Source: Aldehydirespirator sp965116195
GTDB lineage: Bacteria; Actinomycetota; Acidimicrobiia; Acidimicrobiales; Aldehydirespiratoraceae
DNA: 64,000 nt
Direction: 5' to 3'
NCBI GenBank assembly: GCA_965116195.1
Contig: OZ220491.1
Span: 1,550,001 to 1,614,000 of the forward strand
Part shown: piece by piece, positions 7,959-16,830 of the stretch
How the letters are laid out: every line of letters starts with the position of its first letter
How positions within the stretch are numbered: position 1 is the stretch's first letter
Made by a program: the position numbers and the translations under genes
The notes under the pieces: model-generated
What the model saw: only the letters and a program-made list of their open reading frames with translations
Databases searched by the model: none
What the model was told of the DNA's origin: nothing

Positions 7959-9181
7959 CAGGAAGACTCCGGCAGTCGAGCATCACAGACCGACGCGTCG
8001 GCTGTCACTTGAAAACCTGCGCCGACCAGAGTCCTGTTGAGGCTGGCGCAAGGCCCGATTGAAGCTCCGGCACCCACGACGGATTGTCGTACCGAGGCCC
8101 CTGCCCCCACGACCGCTTTGGCATGCACCGCCGAGTCCTGCACCAACGCGCCACTTGCGACAATTGCGTCCGCCATCACCACGCTGCGCTCCACAACAGC
8201 CCCCGGTTCCACGCAAGCCTGTGGAGAAACACCCTCCACGGCCCGCCCACGCCGTCCCTCAAGCAGGTCAAATTGTGCCTGCAGGTAGGTCTGGGGAGTT
8301 CCAGCGTCAACCCAGTAGGTGTCCTGGCGAAAAGCCCAGAGAGTCCCTTGCGAGGCCATCCGGGGGAACACCTCACGCTCAACAGACACCGCGCGATCCG
8401 CCCGTATGCCCTTGATGACGGCGGGCTCCATCACGTAGCTACCAGCATTGATCCAGTAACCCACAGACCGTGAAACTGCCTGCTGAGACTGCTCTCGGGA
8501 CCTGTCGTCAAGCCCTTCTGAGTGCCATCGGGACCTGTCGTCAAGCTCTTCTGAGTGCCATCGGGACCTGTCGTCAAGCTCTTTTGAGTGCCATCGGGAC
8601 CTGTCGTCAAGCCCTTCTGAGTGCCATTGGGACTTGTCGTGGAGCCCTTCTAACTTCTCCTGGAGCGTGTCTGGCTTGTCTCGGGGACTGGCCGGTTTCT
8701 CCAAAAAGGCACTGACACGTCCTGTTGCATCAGCCTCCACCAAGCCGTAGCGCGACGGGTCTTTCACCGAGATCAGATGAATCGTTGCCTGTGCTCCCAC
8801 GGCACGATGGCGACTCACCATCTGGCTGATGTCCAGGTCAGTCAACACATCACCGTTGGCCACCAACACCGGGCCGCCGCTGTCGCTCGTGTTGCAGGCT
8901 TCGTGGGCAAAGCGCATGGCACCCGCTGTGCCAAGAGGTGCGGGTTCAACTGCACAGCGCAACTCCACACCGGCGCAGAGGCCGTCCGGGTAGGCCGCTC
9001 GAAAGGCATCATCACGGTAGCCCAGAGCCAGCACCACCCGATCCACTCCATGTCGTGCCAACCCTGCCACAACATGTTCAATCATGGGCCGATGTACCAG
9101 CGGAAGCATCTGCTTGGGTGTGGTCAACGTCAGCGGACGAAGACGCGTGCCGAACCCGCCGGCAAGCAAGATCGCCTGCAC
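7958..9181 (-). CDS. Sugar-1-phosphate nucleotidyltransferase, probably mannose-1-phosphate guanylyltransferase, with a repeat insert
   Basis: 407 residues. The N-terminal nucleotidyltransferase domain shows AILLAGGFGTRLRPLT with TPKQMLPL, then VANGDVLTDLD, FLEKP and INAGSYVMEP. The C-terminal part (about 320-400) has hexapeptide-like repeats of a left-handed beta-helix. The architecture matches actinobacterial ManB/ManC-type GDP-mannose synthases, which would feed the nearby gmd; glucose-1-phosphate specificity cannot be excluded. Between FLEKP (residue 163) and INAGSYV (about 244) lies an insert of about 75 residues, mostly 11-residue units containing LDDRSRWHSE, absent from ordinary members. 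galE overlaps its stop, and a hypothetical membrane protein lies 12 bp upstream. Confidence 0.85.
   Translation of the reverse strand: MQAILLAGGFGTRLRPLTLTTPKQMLPLVHRPMIEHVVAGLARHGVDRVVLALGYRDDAFRAAYPDGLCAGVELRCAVEPAPLGTAGAMRFAHEACNTSDSGGPVLVANGDVLTDLDISQMVSRHRAVGAQATIHLISVKDPSRYGLVEADATGRVSAFLEKPASPRDKPDTLQEKLEGLHDKSQWHSEGLDDRSRWHSKELDDRSRWHSEELDDRSRWHSEGLDDRSREQSQQAVSRSVGYWINAGSYVMEPAVIKGIRADRAVSVEREVFPRMASQGTLWAFRQDTYWVDAGTPQTYLQAQFDLLEGRRGRAVEGVSPQACVEPGAVVERSVVMADAIVASGALVQDSAVHAKAVVGAGASVRQSVVGAGASIGPCASLNRTLVGAGFQVTADASVCDARLPESS
8496..8650 (-). repeat. 33-bp tandem repeat inside the nucleotidyltransferase gene
   Basis: Copies begin at 8496, 8529, 8562 and 8595, with a diverged one at 8628, all at 33-bp spacing (11 codons). 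On the coding strand each unit gives LDDRSRWHSE plus Glu, Gly or Lys. The reading frame is intact through the array. Confidence 0.92.
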
Positions 9182-9193
9182 GCGGCGCTCCTG

Positions 9194-9958
9194 CTATTCC
9201 TCTGGCGGTGGAGCGTCAGTCGGGTCTATGTCAGTTTCGGGCCCGGTGGAAAGCAGGTTCCCGCTTGATGACAGAAGAGCCTCGTTCAGGCGATCCTCAG
9301 GAGGCAGGGGCACTTCTGCTCCCTCCGGTACCCGGGCAATCGTAAAGGCCTCAAGATCTCCAAGCAGGGGTATCTGGTCAAAGTCGTCCCGGAACTCCTC
9401 GTTGAAGCTGTAAAAGCTGGACTGGGCCACCTCACTCACCGCTGGACCCTCTTCTCCCATGGCAGCAGCAGGATCCTGATCCCGCTTGAAACGCACGACG
9501 CGTATCACGGTCGGCTGGCCGTTGCAGTCTGAGCCGGCCTCAAGAACGCCGATACCGGGACCGCTGATTTCGTCGTCGGTGACGCGTGCGTCCATTGTCT
9601 TGAAGAACACCTCCATCCGGGCGTTGTCACCTGCCGCACCACTGTTCCACGGGTGAATGTGAATCACCCCGTCCTGGTGTGAATGGATGCCGTCTGGATC
9701 CGCCGCGCTGGTGAACGCAGGCAGGAAACGGTCACAGTCATAGACGGCATATGCGGAGTGCCAATGGTCATCGCCCACGCGCGGTGCCGAAGCCGGAACA
9801 CGTGTCTGCCTTGCAAACGACACGAGTACGACCCCCAGGACGATGACAGCCACGAGCGCCAAGGGGAAACCCAGTTCCCGGCGCTTGGCAGAACTGCTGG
9901 AGGCGGCAGCCGCACGCGCGGCGCGTTGGACTTTCTTGGATGAGCTCGGCTTGGCCAC
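9194..9958 (-). CDS. Hypothetical membrane-anchored extracytoplasmic protein, His-rich
   Basis: 254 residues. A basic, Ser/Ala-rich N-terminus is followed by one transmembrane helix at about 31-48 (FPLALVAVIVLGVVLVSF), then an outside domain. That domain holds a histidine cluster, DDHWHSAYAVYDC with IHSHQDGVIHIHPW, which could bind a metal. The C-terminus is acidic and Pro-rich. I do not recognise a named family. It sits directly upstream of the nucleotidyltransferase and is probably co-transcribed with the sugar-nucleotide genes. Confidence 0.7.
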   Translation of the reverse strand: MAKPSSSKKVQRAARAAAASSSSAKRRELGFPLALVAVIVLGVVLVSFARQTRVPASAPRVGDDHWHSAYAVYDCDRFLPAFTSAADPDGIHSHQDGVIHIHPWNSGAAGDNARMEVFFKTMDARVTDDEISGPGIGVLEAGSDCNGQPTVIRVVRFKRDQDPAAAMGEEGPAVSEVAQSSFYSFNEEFRDDFDQIPLLGDLEAFTIARVPEGAEVPLPPEDRLNEALLSSSGNLLSTGPETDIDPTDAPPPEE

Positions 9959-10350
9959 GATCAGACACGCTACCGGCTAACGGCCAGGAGTCATCACCAC
10001 CCACGAACACTCGGGTGCTTGCTGCGACGCGACACCACCAACGAATGCCTCTGGCATTGCTGCGAGGCGGCACCACCCACGAACGTCTACGGCAGTCCTA
10101 CGGCGCAACAGGCCTCCACCGCACCTAACAGCCAGAGGTCATCACAACCCACGAACATCTACGGCAGTCCTACGGCGGCGCAACAGGCCTCCACCGCGGC
10201 TAACGGCCAGAGGTCATCACAACCCACGAACATCTACGGCAGTCCTACGGCGGCGCGACAAGCCTCCGCCCGCACCAGAAACGGTCCAGAGTCATCACCT
10301 GCCACGATCACCCGTTTACCTGTTACAAGACCCATGGCACTCCTACAGGC
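9959..10350. repeat. Intergenic array of 72-75-bp tandem repeats
   Basis: No gene is supported here. A block containing CCCACGAAC(A/G)TCTACGGCAG recurs at about 10074, 10146 and 10221, with weaker copies on both sides (from about 10000 and to about 10345). The related phrase CTACGGCACTCCTACGGCG, at the end of the array, runs into the 3' end of ugd. Confidence 0.8.
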
Positions 10351-12027
10351 CTACGGCACTCCTACGGCGCTGTAGGTGAAGCCGAGATGCTCAAGAGCAG
10401 CACGGTTCAACAGATTGCGAGCGTCAACCACATGCCGTTGGCTCATCACAGACCCGACTCGCGCAAAATCAAGAAGCGCGAACTCCTCCCACTCGGTGGC
10501 CACAACCACAGCTTTGGCACCCGAGCAGGCTTCATAGGCGTCACCCACCACCGAGAGCCCAGCCTCGTTGGCCACAGCAGCAGCCGAAACAGCCGGATCA
10601 CAAGCCCGGACAAGCGCTCCGGCGGCCGTCAAGCGCTTTGCGATCTGAATTGCGGGCGAGGCACGCACATCGTCGGTACCCGCCTTGAAAGCCAAGCCGA
10701 GCAGCGCCACCCGCGCCCCCGGCAAGTCAACTCTGGCGGCAACCTTGTCAACAATTCTCTGAAACTGCTGATCATTGGCGGCCAGTACACACCGCAGCAA
10801 CTCAAAGTCATAGCCAGCGCTGTTGGACATTGCCAGCAGGCCGCGGGTGTCTTTCGGAAGGCAGGAACCGCCCCACCCCGGCCCCGGCCTCATGAAGTCG
10901 CGCCCGATGCGCCGGTCGTGGCCGATCCCCGACAGGACATCAACAACATCGGCACCAACTGCCTCGCACACCGCGGCTATGGCGTTGGTGAATGACAACT
11001 TGGTAGCCAAAAAGGCGTTGGCCGCGTACTTGATGGTCTCGGCTGAAGCTGAATCAGTGATCAAAACAGGAGCCTGCAAGCCTGCGTAGAGCTCGGCGAC
11101 CCGCTCCGCCACAGCACGTTCCTCAGAGCCGATCACCACCCGATCCGGATGCAAGAAGTCTGATACGGCCGAGCCCTCTCGCAAGAACTCGGGGTTCGAA
11201 GCCACACCAATGTCGCTGCGACCCAGGATCTGTCGCACCAGCGCAACACTGCCCGTTGGCACTGTGGACTTGTTGACGACAATCGCACCGACACGCAGGT
11301 GCGGGCCGATCTCCGTGGCTGCTGCTTCCAGACAGCTCAGATCTGCTGCCCCGTCCTCGCCCTGTGGCGTGGGCACGCAGAGGTACACAAAGTCTGCGGC
11401 TGCTGCGGCTGCAACGGAACCATGATGAAACTCAAGTCTCTTGGAAGCGAGGCCCACCCGCAGCAACTCGTCAATGCCAGGCTCGTGGATCGGGTTCTCA
11501 CCCTGCTGAAGCCTCAGAATTCTGGCGGCATCAGCATCGGTGCAGATCACATGGTGACCAAGGTGAGCAAAGCAGACTGCGGCGGTCAGGCCCACATAAC
11601 CCGCACCGACAACCGCAATGGTGTACTCATGTTTCGCTTGTTTCCCTTTGCGGTCCAGGGCATTCGGAGAACCGGGAACATCCGCGATACCAGGGCCATC
11701 CGGGGAACCGGGAACATCTGCAGTACCGGGAACATCCGCGATACCAGGGCCATCCGGGGAACCGGGAACATCTGCAGTACCGGGAACATCCGCAGTACCA
11801 GCAACATCCGGGAAACCGGGAATATCCGCGATACCGGGAACACCTGCGGTACCAAGGGCATCCTGGGAACCAGGAACATCCGCGATACCAGGGCCATCCG
11901 GGGAACCGGGAATATCCGCGATACCGGGAACACCTGCGGTACCAAGGGCATCCTGGGAACCAGGAACATCCGCGATACCAGGGGCATCCGGGGAACCGGG
12001 GACATCCGGAGTTGCCGATGAAGTCAT
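10351..12027 (-). CDS. ugd: UDP-glucose 6-dehydrogenase with a repetitive N-terminal extension
   Basis: Oxidises UDP-glucose to UDP-glucuronate (the GDP-mannose dehydrogenase sub-family is the alternative). The catalytic protein begins near residue 136: AVVGAGYVGLTAAV, then VPTPQGEDG, VNKSTVPTGS, SNPEFLREG, and the active-site Cys389 in GWGGSCLPKDT. Residues 6-120 are Pro/Gly/Asp/Ala repeats built on PG.(P/A)D and GIADVPG. Such an extension is not normal for the family. The ATG at 12027 overlaps the LCP stop as ATGA, so the repeats appear to be translated; no better start lies just before the Rossmann fold. Confidence 0.9.
   Translation of the reverse strand: MTSSATPDVPGSPDAPGIADVPGSQDALGTAGVPGIADIPGSPDGPGIADVPGSQDALGTAGVPGIADIPGFPDVAGTADVPGTADVPGSPDGPGIADVPGTADVPGSPDGPGIADVPGSPNALDRKGKQAKHEYTIAVVGAGYVGLTAAVCFAHLGHHVICTDADAARILRLQQGENPIHEPGIDELLRVGLASKRLEFHHGSVAAAAAADFVYLCVPTPQGEDGAADLSCLEAAATEIGPHLRVGAIVVNKSTVPTGSVALVRQILGRSDIGVASNPEFLREGSAVSDFLHPDRVVIGSEERAVAERVAELYAGLQAPVLITDSASAETIKYAANAFLATKLSFTNAIAAVCEAVGADVVDVLSGIGHDRRIGRDFMRPGPGWGGSCLPKDTRGLLAMSNSAGYDFELLRCVLAANDQQFQRIVDKVAARVDLPGARVALLGLAFKAGTDDVRASPAIQIAKRLTAAGALVRACDPAVSAAAVANEAGLSVVGDAYEACSGAKAVVVATEWEEFALLDFARVGSVMSQRHVVDARNLLNRAALEHLGFTYSAVGVP
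11660..12010 (-). repeat. Repeat block encoding the N-terminal extension of Ugd
   Basis: The array is hierarchical. Protein residues 10-39 and 40-69 are near-identical 30-residue units (90 bp), followed by two 18-residue units (54 bp) at 82-117. All periods are multiples of three and there are no stops in the coding frame. Confidence 0.88.
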
Positions 12028-13376
12028 CCGCAGACTTGACCTTCGGGAGGACGGCCCAGGATCGTGGTTTCGCCCTCCGTTTGAGATTGTGCCACGATCA
12101 GGGAGGCTCGCTCAGTGATTCCAGCGACGGCACCTGAAGCCCCGAAACGTGCCGCCGCTGCAAGTCCCGGACCGGCTGCACCGGCACCTGTGTTGGACAC
12201 AATCTGTGCAGTCGGACCAGTCGAGACAATCTGTGCAGTCGGCGTTGTGGGCGCAGTCTGCTCAGCTGAAGACTCTGTCACTGCCGTGGGATCAGCGCCT
12301 CTGAACACTGCGAGTTTCGGCTCGTTGGCCTCCTTGTTGGCGGCCTCGCCCTTGTAGGAGCCGTCAGGCCATTGAACGGTGTACACATCAAGGCGGTCAC
12401 GGTGCAGATTGTCGGGGTTGAAATCCGCAAAAGCCCGAGCCAGCGTGATCATTTCCGTGACTTTGAGGGTCTGGTCCAGCGTCAGGCTCGCTGCTCCGGC
12501 CTCAAGCATCTGCACCATGGTCAACGGATTGCGGGCCCCTCGGCTTATGGCCCTGTCAAGCGCCAGAATCAAGAAGTCCTGCTGACGTTCGATACGACCA
12601 AAGTCGTCACCCTGGGTAACTCGCCAGCGTCCGTCAACCAGTTCCTGGTAGGTGCGGCTGCGGACATATTGCAGGGCGCGACGCCCGTCAAGAACATGAC
12701 AGCCCGGCTCTGAGATATTGAGCCCGGATTTGCGGTCACGCGCCGGGTACGGGAACCAGACGGGCACACCACCAAGCGTGTCCACCACACGTTCAAACGC
12801 GGCAAAGTCCATCTGCACGTAATGGTTGATGTCCACATCGAACATCGACGTGATCGTGGCAACCAGCAGCGGAGCGCCGTCAATAAAGAAAGCCGATGCG
12901 ATCTTGTTGTCCTGCGCACCCGGAATATCCGCCCAGAGATCTCTGGGGATGGACAGCACCCAGGCCGACTTGGACACCGGATCAAGGCGCAGCAGCATGA
13001 TCGTGTCAGCAAGACTCCTGCCGGTCGGGTTGATCTCACGCCCTTGAGCTGCCGGATCGCTGGGGTCAAGACCCAGGGCGCTGTCCGTTCCCACGATGAG
13101 AAAGTTGACCGGCTCGCCTGTCGCGGTTTGCGGAGCCAGGAGTTGGCGACCGTACCGGCCCGTGTCAACAATGGGTATCCGGTCCACGTCTTCCAAGGCC
13201 CGCTCAACGATTTGAACGGCATTCACCGAGACGACGGCTGCAACGATGGTGACAGCGGATGCAACTATCACCAGCCGCTGTGGCCATGTGCGCCTCAACA
13301 CGGCCGGGTTTGAGCTCAACACGTCCGGGTTTGAGTTGGTCACGACATGTTCCAGTTGCCACCGAGGTCGGCACAC
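12024..13376 (-). CDS. LytR-CpsA-Psr (LCP) family cell-wall glycopolymer ligase
   Basis: LCP enzymes transfer polyprenyl-pyrophosphate-linked polymers to peptidoglycan outside the cell, which fits the surrounding polysaccharide genes. One transmembrane helix lies at about 34-54 (VIVASAVTIVAAVVSVNAV). The LCP domain covers about 85-300, with SLADTIMLLRLDP, VLSIPRDLWADIPG, the DINHYVQMDF block, and LDGRRALQYVRSR containing conserved arginines. The C-terminus is Thr/Pro-rich and contains a 9-residue duplication around TAQIVS. The start is uncertain: GTG 13376 is listed, and several GTG codons in the repeated NSNP region are possible. The stop overlaps the ugd start. Confidence 0.88.
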   Translation of the reverse strand: MCRPRWQLEHVVTNSNPDVLSSNPAVLRRTWPQRLVIVASAVTIVAAVVSVNAVQIVERALEDVDRIPIVDTGRYGRQLLAPQTATGEPVNFLIVGTDSALGLDPSDPAAQGREINPTGRSLADTIMLLRLDPVSKSAWVLSIPRDLWADIPGAQDNKIASAFFIDGAPLLVATITSMFDVDINHYVQMDFAAFERVVDTLGGVPVWFPYPARDRKSGLNISEPGCHVLDGRRALQYVRSRTYQELVDGRWRVTQGDDFGRIERQQDFLILALDRAISRGARNPLTMVQMLEAGAASLTLDQTLKVTEMITLARAFADFNPDNLHRDRLDVYTVQWPDGSYKGEAANKEANEPKLAVFRGADPTAVTESSAEQTAPTTPTAQIVSTGPTAQIVSNTGAGAAGPGLAAAARFGASGAVAGITERASLIVAQSQTEGETTILGRPPEGQVCG

Positions 13377-13560
13377 CGTTGGTGCCTGAACACGGCCGGG
13401 TTTGAGTTGGTCACGACGGCTTAGCGTACCGCGCCCGGTGGCGTTGGCTCCGTTACATAAAGAGTGCCGTGATGTCAGTCGGATGCTCGCTAGATGCTGC
13501 TCTCAGGGGCCTCATCGGGCCTTGTAAGCCTCGTGGTGATGTCAGTCGGATGCTTGAGTA
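13295..13560. repeat. Short repeats around the LCP start and in the LCP-birA gap
   Basis: ACG(G/T)CCGGGTTTGAG occurs at about 13300, 13321 and 13392 (spacings 21 and 71 bp); the first two lie inside the LCP N-terminal codons. GTGATGTCAGTCGGATGCT occurs at 13469 and 13536 (67 bp apart). The 203-bp gap 13377-13579 contains no credible gene. Confidence 0.8.
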
Positions 13561-13579
13561 GGTGAAGGGCAAAATGCCG

Positions 13580-14437
13580 TCAAGAGTGGCGCAGATGCAC
13601 GATGTCACCTTCATTGATCAGACGCTCCTGCCCTTCGACATCAAGAACCAGACCACCTGCATCGTCAATGTTGCGAGCTGTGCCTGTCACAGAATTGCCA
13701 TTGGCCTGCTCGACTCTGACCCGACGACCAATGGTGGCCGATGCCGAGCGCAGCACGTTACGAGTCCTGACCGGATCGGCAAGGTAGGAGGGCAGTACAT
13801 CAAGCAGATGCGCCAGCAACTCATCACGACTGACCACGCTGCCGGCCTCGGCCAGCGACACCGCTGTGGGCATGTTGGACACCGGACCGATATTGAGCCC
13901 CAAACCCACAACGACCACTGGCCGGTCACCCAGGACCACTTCGGCCAACACGCCAGCCAACTTTCCTGTGACAGCACCGGATTCGATCAACAGGTCATTG
14001 GGCCACTTCACCTTGACTGCCGCCGGTGAGCCAGCCAGAGCGGCATCCGCAGCCTCCCATGCAGCAGCCGAGAGTGCCGCCCTGCGATGGTGAGCCGTGG
14101 TCATCGGCCCCGGAAGCCGCAAGCTCACCAACAGAGACTGCCCGGATGCGTCCGGCGCATTTCCGGCATCACCTTGCCCGCCGACATCACTCAGTTCGCC
14201 GGCGTTGCTCCAGCTTCGACCCAACCGTCCGCGCCCTCGTGTCTGGCGATCTGCCACCAGCACGGCGGCAGCGGTGATGCCTTGACGAGCCTCCTGCACC
14301 AGATCGTCATTGGTTGACCCTGTTGATTCCACGTGGCGTAGAACCCCCAGTCCGGCCCGCAGGCTGGCGGCAGCACTGAGCGGCAGACTGCTGGGCACTC
14401 CCACTGCTGGTGACACCTCCAGGTAATCCACCCCCAT
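13580..14437 (-). CDS. birA: Biotin-[acetyl-CoA carboxylase] ligase
   Basis: Activates biotin with ATP and attaches it to the lysine of biotin carrier domains. Motifs are ESTGSTNDDL, the biotin-binding RGRGRLGRSW, VKWPNDLLI with KLAGVL, and VVVGLGLNIG. There is no N-terminal HTH, so it is a mono-functional ligase. ATG 14437 is preferred; a GTG at 14482 would add 15 residues. It is transcribed away from the biotin carboxylase gene, whose BCCP domain is a plausible substrate. Confidence 0.92.
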   Translation of the reverse strand: MGVDYLEVSPAVGVPSSLPLSAAASLRAGLGVLRHVESTGSTNDDLVQEARQGITAAAVLVADRQTRGRGRLGRSWSNAGELSDVGGQGDAGNAPDASGQSLLVSLRLPGPMTTAHHRRAALSAAAWEAADAALAGSPAAVKVKWPNDLLIESGAVTGKLAGVLAEVVLGDRPVVVVGLGLNIGPVSNMPTAVSLAEAGSVVSRDELLAHLLDVLPSYLADPVRTRNVLRSASATIGRRVRVEQANGNSVTGTARNIDDAGGLVLDVEGQERLINEGDIVHLRHS

Positions 14438-14663
14438 CGCTTCTTGTGCCGAGCCACTTGCTTCGAGCCTGCAAGTCTGCACCCTGCCAGATCGTGAGCT
14501 CGCGGGTTTGCACTGCCCGTTGGCAGGTCAATCATAGGAGTGTTGTATCGGTGCGATTGCTGGGCTCCGGCATCGCACAACTGCACTCCCACTCGTCGTC
14601 TGCAACTCAGCTATTGCGGGCAAACTGTGCGAATTCGGTCAGGATCGGCTATCCAATGGCTTC
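14438..14663. promoter_or_regulatory. Divergent intergenic region between birA and the biotin carboxylase gene
   Basis: About 226 bp separate the two divergent starts, so promoters for both must lie here or inside the birA 5' end. I found no clear -35/-10 pair or operator palindrome. Confidence 0.4.
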
Positions 14664-16451
14664 GTGTTCTCCAAATTGCTGATCGCCAACCGCGGTGAGA
14701 TTGCGGTGAGGGTCATCAGAGCCTGCCGCGAGTTGGGTATCTCGTCCGTGGCCGTCTACTCAGATCTGGATCGCGACGCACTGCATGTGCGACTGGCCGA
14801 CGAGGCCTATGCGTTGGGCGGTTCGACAGCATCCGAGAGCTACCTGCGCATTGCTGCGATCCTCTCGGTGGCGGAGCGCAGTGGCTGTGAGGCTGTGCAT
14901 CCGGGGTACGGCTTCCTCAGCGAGAATGCCGACTTTGCACAGGCCGTGACCGACAGCGGGATTGTCTTCGTGGGCCCGCCACCCGAAGCCATAGAGGTCA
15001 TGGGTGACAAGCTCTCCGCCAGAAGCGCCGCTGCTGCGGTCGGGGTGAGTGGGGTGCCCGGCACCACAGAACCGATCATTGACCCTGATGAGGTGGCGGA
15101 TTTTGGTACTGCCCACGGCTGGCCGGTGGCAGTGAAGGCTGCCTATGGAGGGGGTGGACGAGGCCTGAAGGTGGTTACAGGACCCCAGCAGGTGTCCGCA
15201 GCCGTGGACTCCGCCCGACGCGAGGCCCTGTCGTCATTCGGGCGTGACGAGCTGTACGTGGAGCGGTACTTCGACGCGGCCAGACATGTTGAGGTGCAGG
15301 TACTCGCCGACACCCACGGCAATTGCATACACCTCGGAACACGCGACTGCACAGCGCAGCGACGCCACCAGAAGCTCATTGAGGAGGCCCCGGCACCTCA
15401 CATCGACCCGTCAATGCTGGCAGAGATGGGAGAGGCCGCAATACGGGTCGCCCAGGGTTGTGGGTATGTGAATGCCGGCACGATCGAGTTTCTCTATGCC
15501 GAGAACTCGTTCCATTACCTGGAGATGAACACCCGCCTGCAGGTTGAGCATCCCGTGACCGAGATGATCACAGGCATTGACCTTGTGGAACAGCAACTGC
15601 GGGTCGCCTCAGGTGAGGCTCTGCCGTTTGGTCAGGAAGAGATAGTCACCAAGGGTCACGCCATTGAGGTGCGTGTGAACGCCGAAGACCCGACTGGTGG
15701 TACCTTCATGCCCTGCCCGGGCCCGATCACCGGACTGCGCCCCGCACAGGGCTTCGGCACACGCTGGGACGGGGGTTATGAGGCTGGTGACACTGTCAGC
15801 GCCTACTACGACAACCTCATCGGCAAACTCGTGGTATGGGGCCGTGATCGCAAATCAGCCATAGCCAGGTCACTGCGAGCCCTGGACGAGATGCGCCTGA
15901 CCGGTGTGGCCACCACCATCCCGGCGGCTCAGGCCATCCTGTCGCATCAGGACTTCGCTGCGGTGACACATTCCACAAGATGGGTCGAGGAGAGTCTTGA
16001 CCTGCGGGGCCTGGCATCCGGTACTGACACAGACGCGCCGCCGGTGCCGTCCGATGGCGTTGCCCGTGTGCGGCGTGAGCTTGATGTGGAGGTGGATGGT
16101 CGCCGCTTCAACGTGGCGCTGTGGACTGCGGACACGGATCCAACGGATCCGGCCGAGAGTGCGGGCGACCGAACGACACGAGCGCTGTCCGGCTCAGTAC
16201 CTCGACGCAAACGGGGTCTTCCCTCCGCTGGCAGCGGCACAGGTGAGGTCACGGTACCCATGCAGGGCACAATCGTGAAGATCCTGGCTGAGGTTGGTGA
16301 CACAGTGGAAGCAGGCGATCCCATTGTTGTGCTTGAGGCCATGAAGATGGAGAACAACATCGTTGCTGACCGGGCCGGAAAGATCAGTGAGATACGCGTG
16401 ACAGTAGGAGACTCAGTCGGAGGCGGCGACACAGTAGCAGTGATCACTTAG
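14664..16451 (+). CDS. Acyl-CoA carboxylase alpha chain (biotin carboxylase plus BCCP)
   Basis: Carboxylates biotin for acetyl/propionyl-CoA carboxylase. The protein opens with FSKLLIANRGEIAVRVIRAC; the ATP-grasp domain has KAAYGGGGRGLKVV, and the biotin carboxylase signatures are YVNAGTIEFLY and EMNTRLQVEHPVTE. The C-terminal biotinyl domain contains EAMKMENN, with the modified Lys. 595 residues. GTG 14664 is placed by the conserved N-terminus. No beta (carboxyltransferase) subunit is nearby. The Arg-rich linker before the biotinyl domain is short, which fits the length at the low end of the family. Confidence 0.93.
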   Translation: MFSKLLIANRGEIAVRVIRACRELGISSVAVYSDLDRDALHVRLADEAYALGGSTASESYLRIAAILSVAERSGCEAVHPGYGFLSENADFAQAVTDSGIVFVGPPPEAIEVMGDKLSARSAAAAVGVSGVPGTTEPIIDPDEVADFGTAHGWPVAVKAAYGGGGRGLKVVTGPQQVSAAVDSARREALSSFGRDELYVERYFDAARHVEVQVLADTHGNCIHLGTRDCTAQRRHQKLIEEAPAPHIDPSMLAEMGEAAIRVAQGCGYVNAGTIEFLYAENSFHYLEMNTRLQVEHPVTEMITGIDLVEQQLRVASGEALPFGQEEIVTKGHAIEVRVNAEDPTGGTFMPCPGPITGLRPAQGFGTRWDGGYEAGDTVSAYYDNLIGKLVVWGRDRKSAIARSLRALDEMRLTGVATTIPAAQAILSHQDFAAVTHSTRWVEESLDLRGLASGTDTDAPPVPSDGVARVRRELDVEVDGRRFNVALWTADTDPTDPAESAGDRTTRALSGSVPRRKRGLPSAGSGTGEVTVPMQGTIVKILAEVGDTVEAGDPIVVLEAMKMENNIVADRAGKISEIRVTVGDSVGGGDTVAVIT

Positions 16452-16493
16452 ATGCCTCAGAGGTCTGGCGAGTCGAAGATGTAGAGTGTCGGA

Positions 16494-16718
16494 GTGGGAA
16501 ACCGTCGAGTTGTGAGGGTTCTTGATCTTCCGGAGGCGATGGCGCACTTCCAGTTCCGGTACGGGCACCATCGCCCGGTGGTCCAGTTCATCATGGACTG
16601 GAACGATCAGCCAAGACGGCGCGTGGAGATGCTGTGCGGAGGAGTGGCACCCATTGGGGAGATTCCCAGCGAAGCCTTCCAAGCCCATCATCGACAAGAT
16701 CGATACTGTCTTGGCTGA
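16494..16718 (+). other. Short reading frame of unknown status
   Basis: Encodes about 74 residues with a sensible stretch (LPEAMAHFQFRYGHHRPVV, then QFIMDWNDQ). It overlaps the methyltransferase remnant in another frame. It may be an independent small gene or a second fragment of decayed DNA; I recognise no family. Confidence 0.25.
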
Positions 16719-16794
16719 ACACTATGGCTTTACCGACGAAGAGTTGGACTTTGTCATCAACTATGACATCAAGTACCGCATGGGCCTCGCCTGA
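16660..16794 (+). pseudogene. 3' remnant of a restriction-type (Eco57I/PglX-like) DNA methyltransferase
   Basis: The last 40 or so codons before the TGA at 16792 read KPSKPIIDKIDTVLAEHYG and then FTDEELDFVINYDIKYRMG. This is the characteristic extreme C-terminus of large type IIG/Eco57I-like methyltransferases. Nothing upstream in that frame resembles the catalytic NPPY region, so only the tail survives. Confidence 0.7.
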
Positions 16795-16830
16795 AAGGCC
16801 ACAATCATGCAGGTGCCGAAAGTGTGGAAG

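Noticed and set aside
11299..12137. Plus-strand and alternate-frame proteins opposite the Ugd repeats
   Set aside because: Repeats without stops open all frames; only the minus-strand frame continues into a recognisable enzyme.
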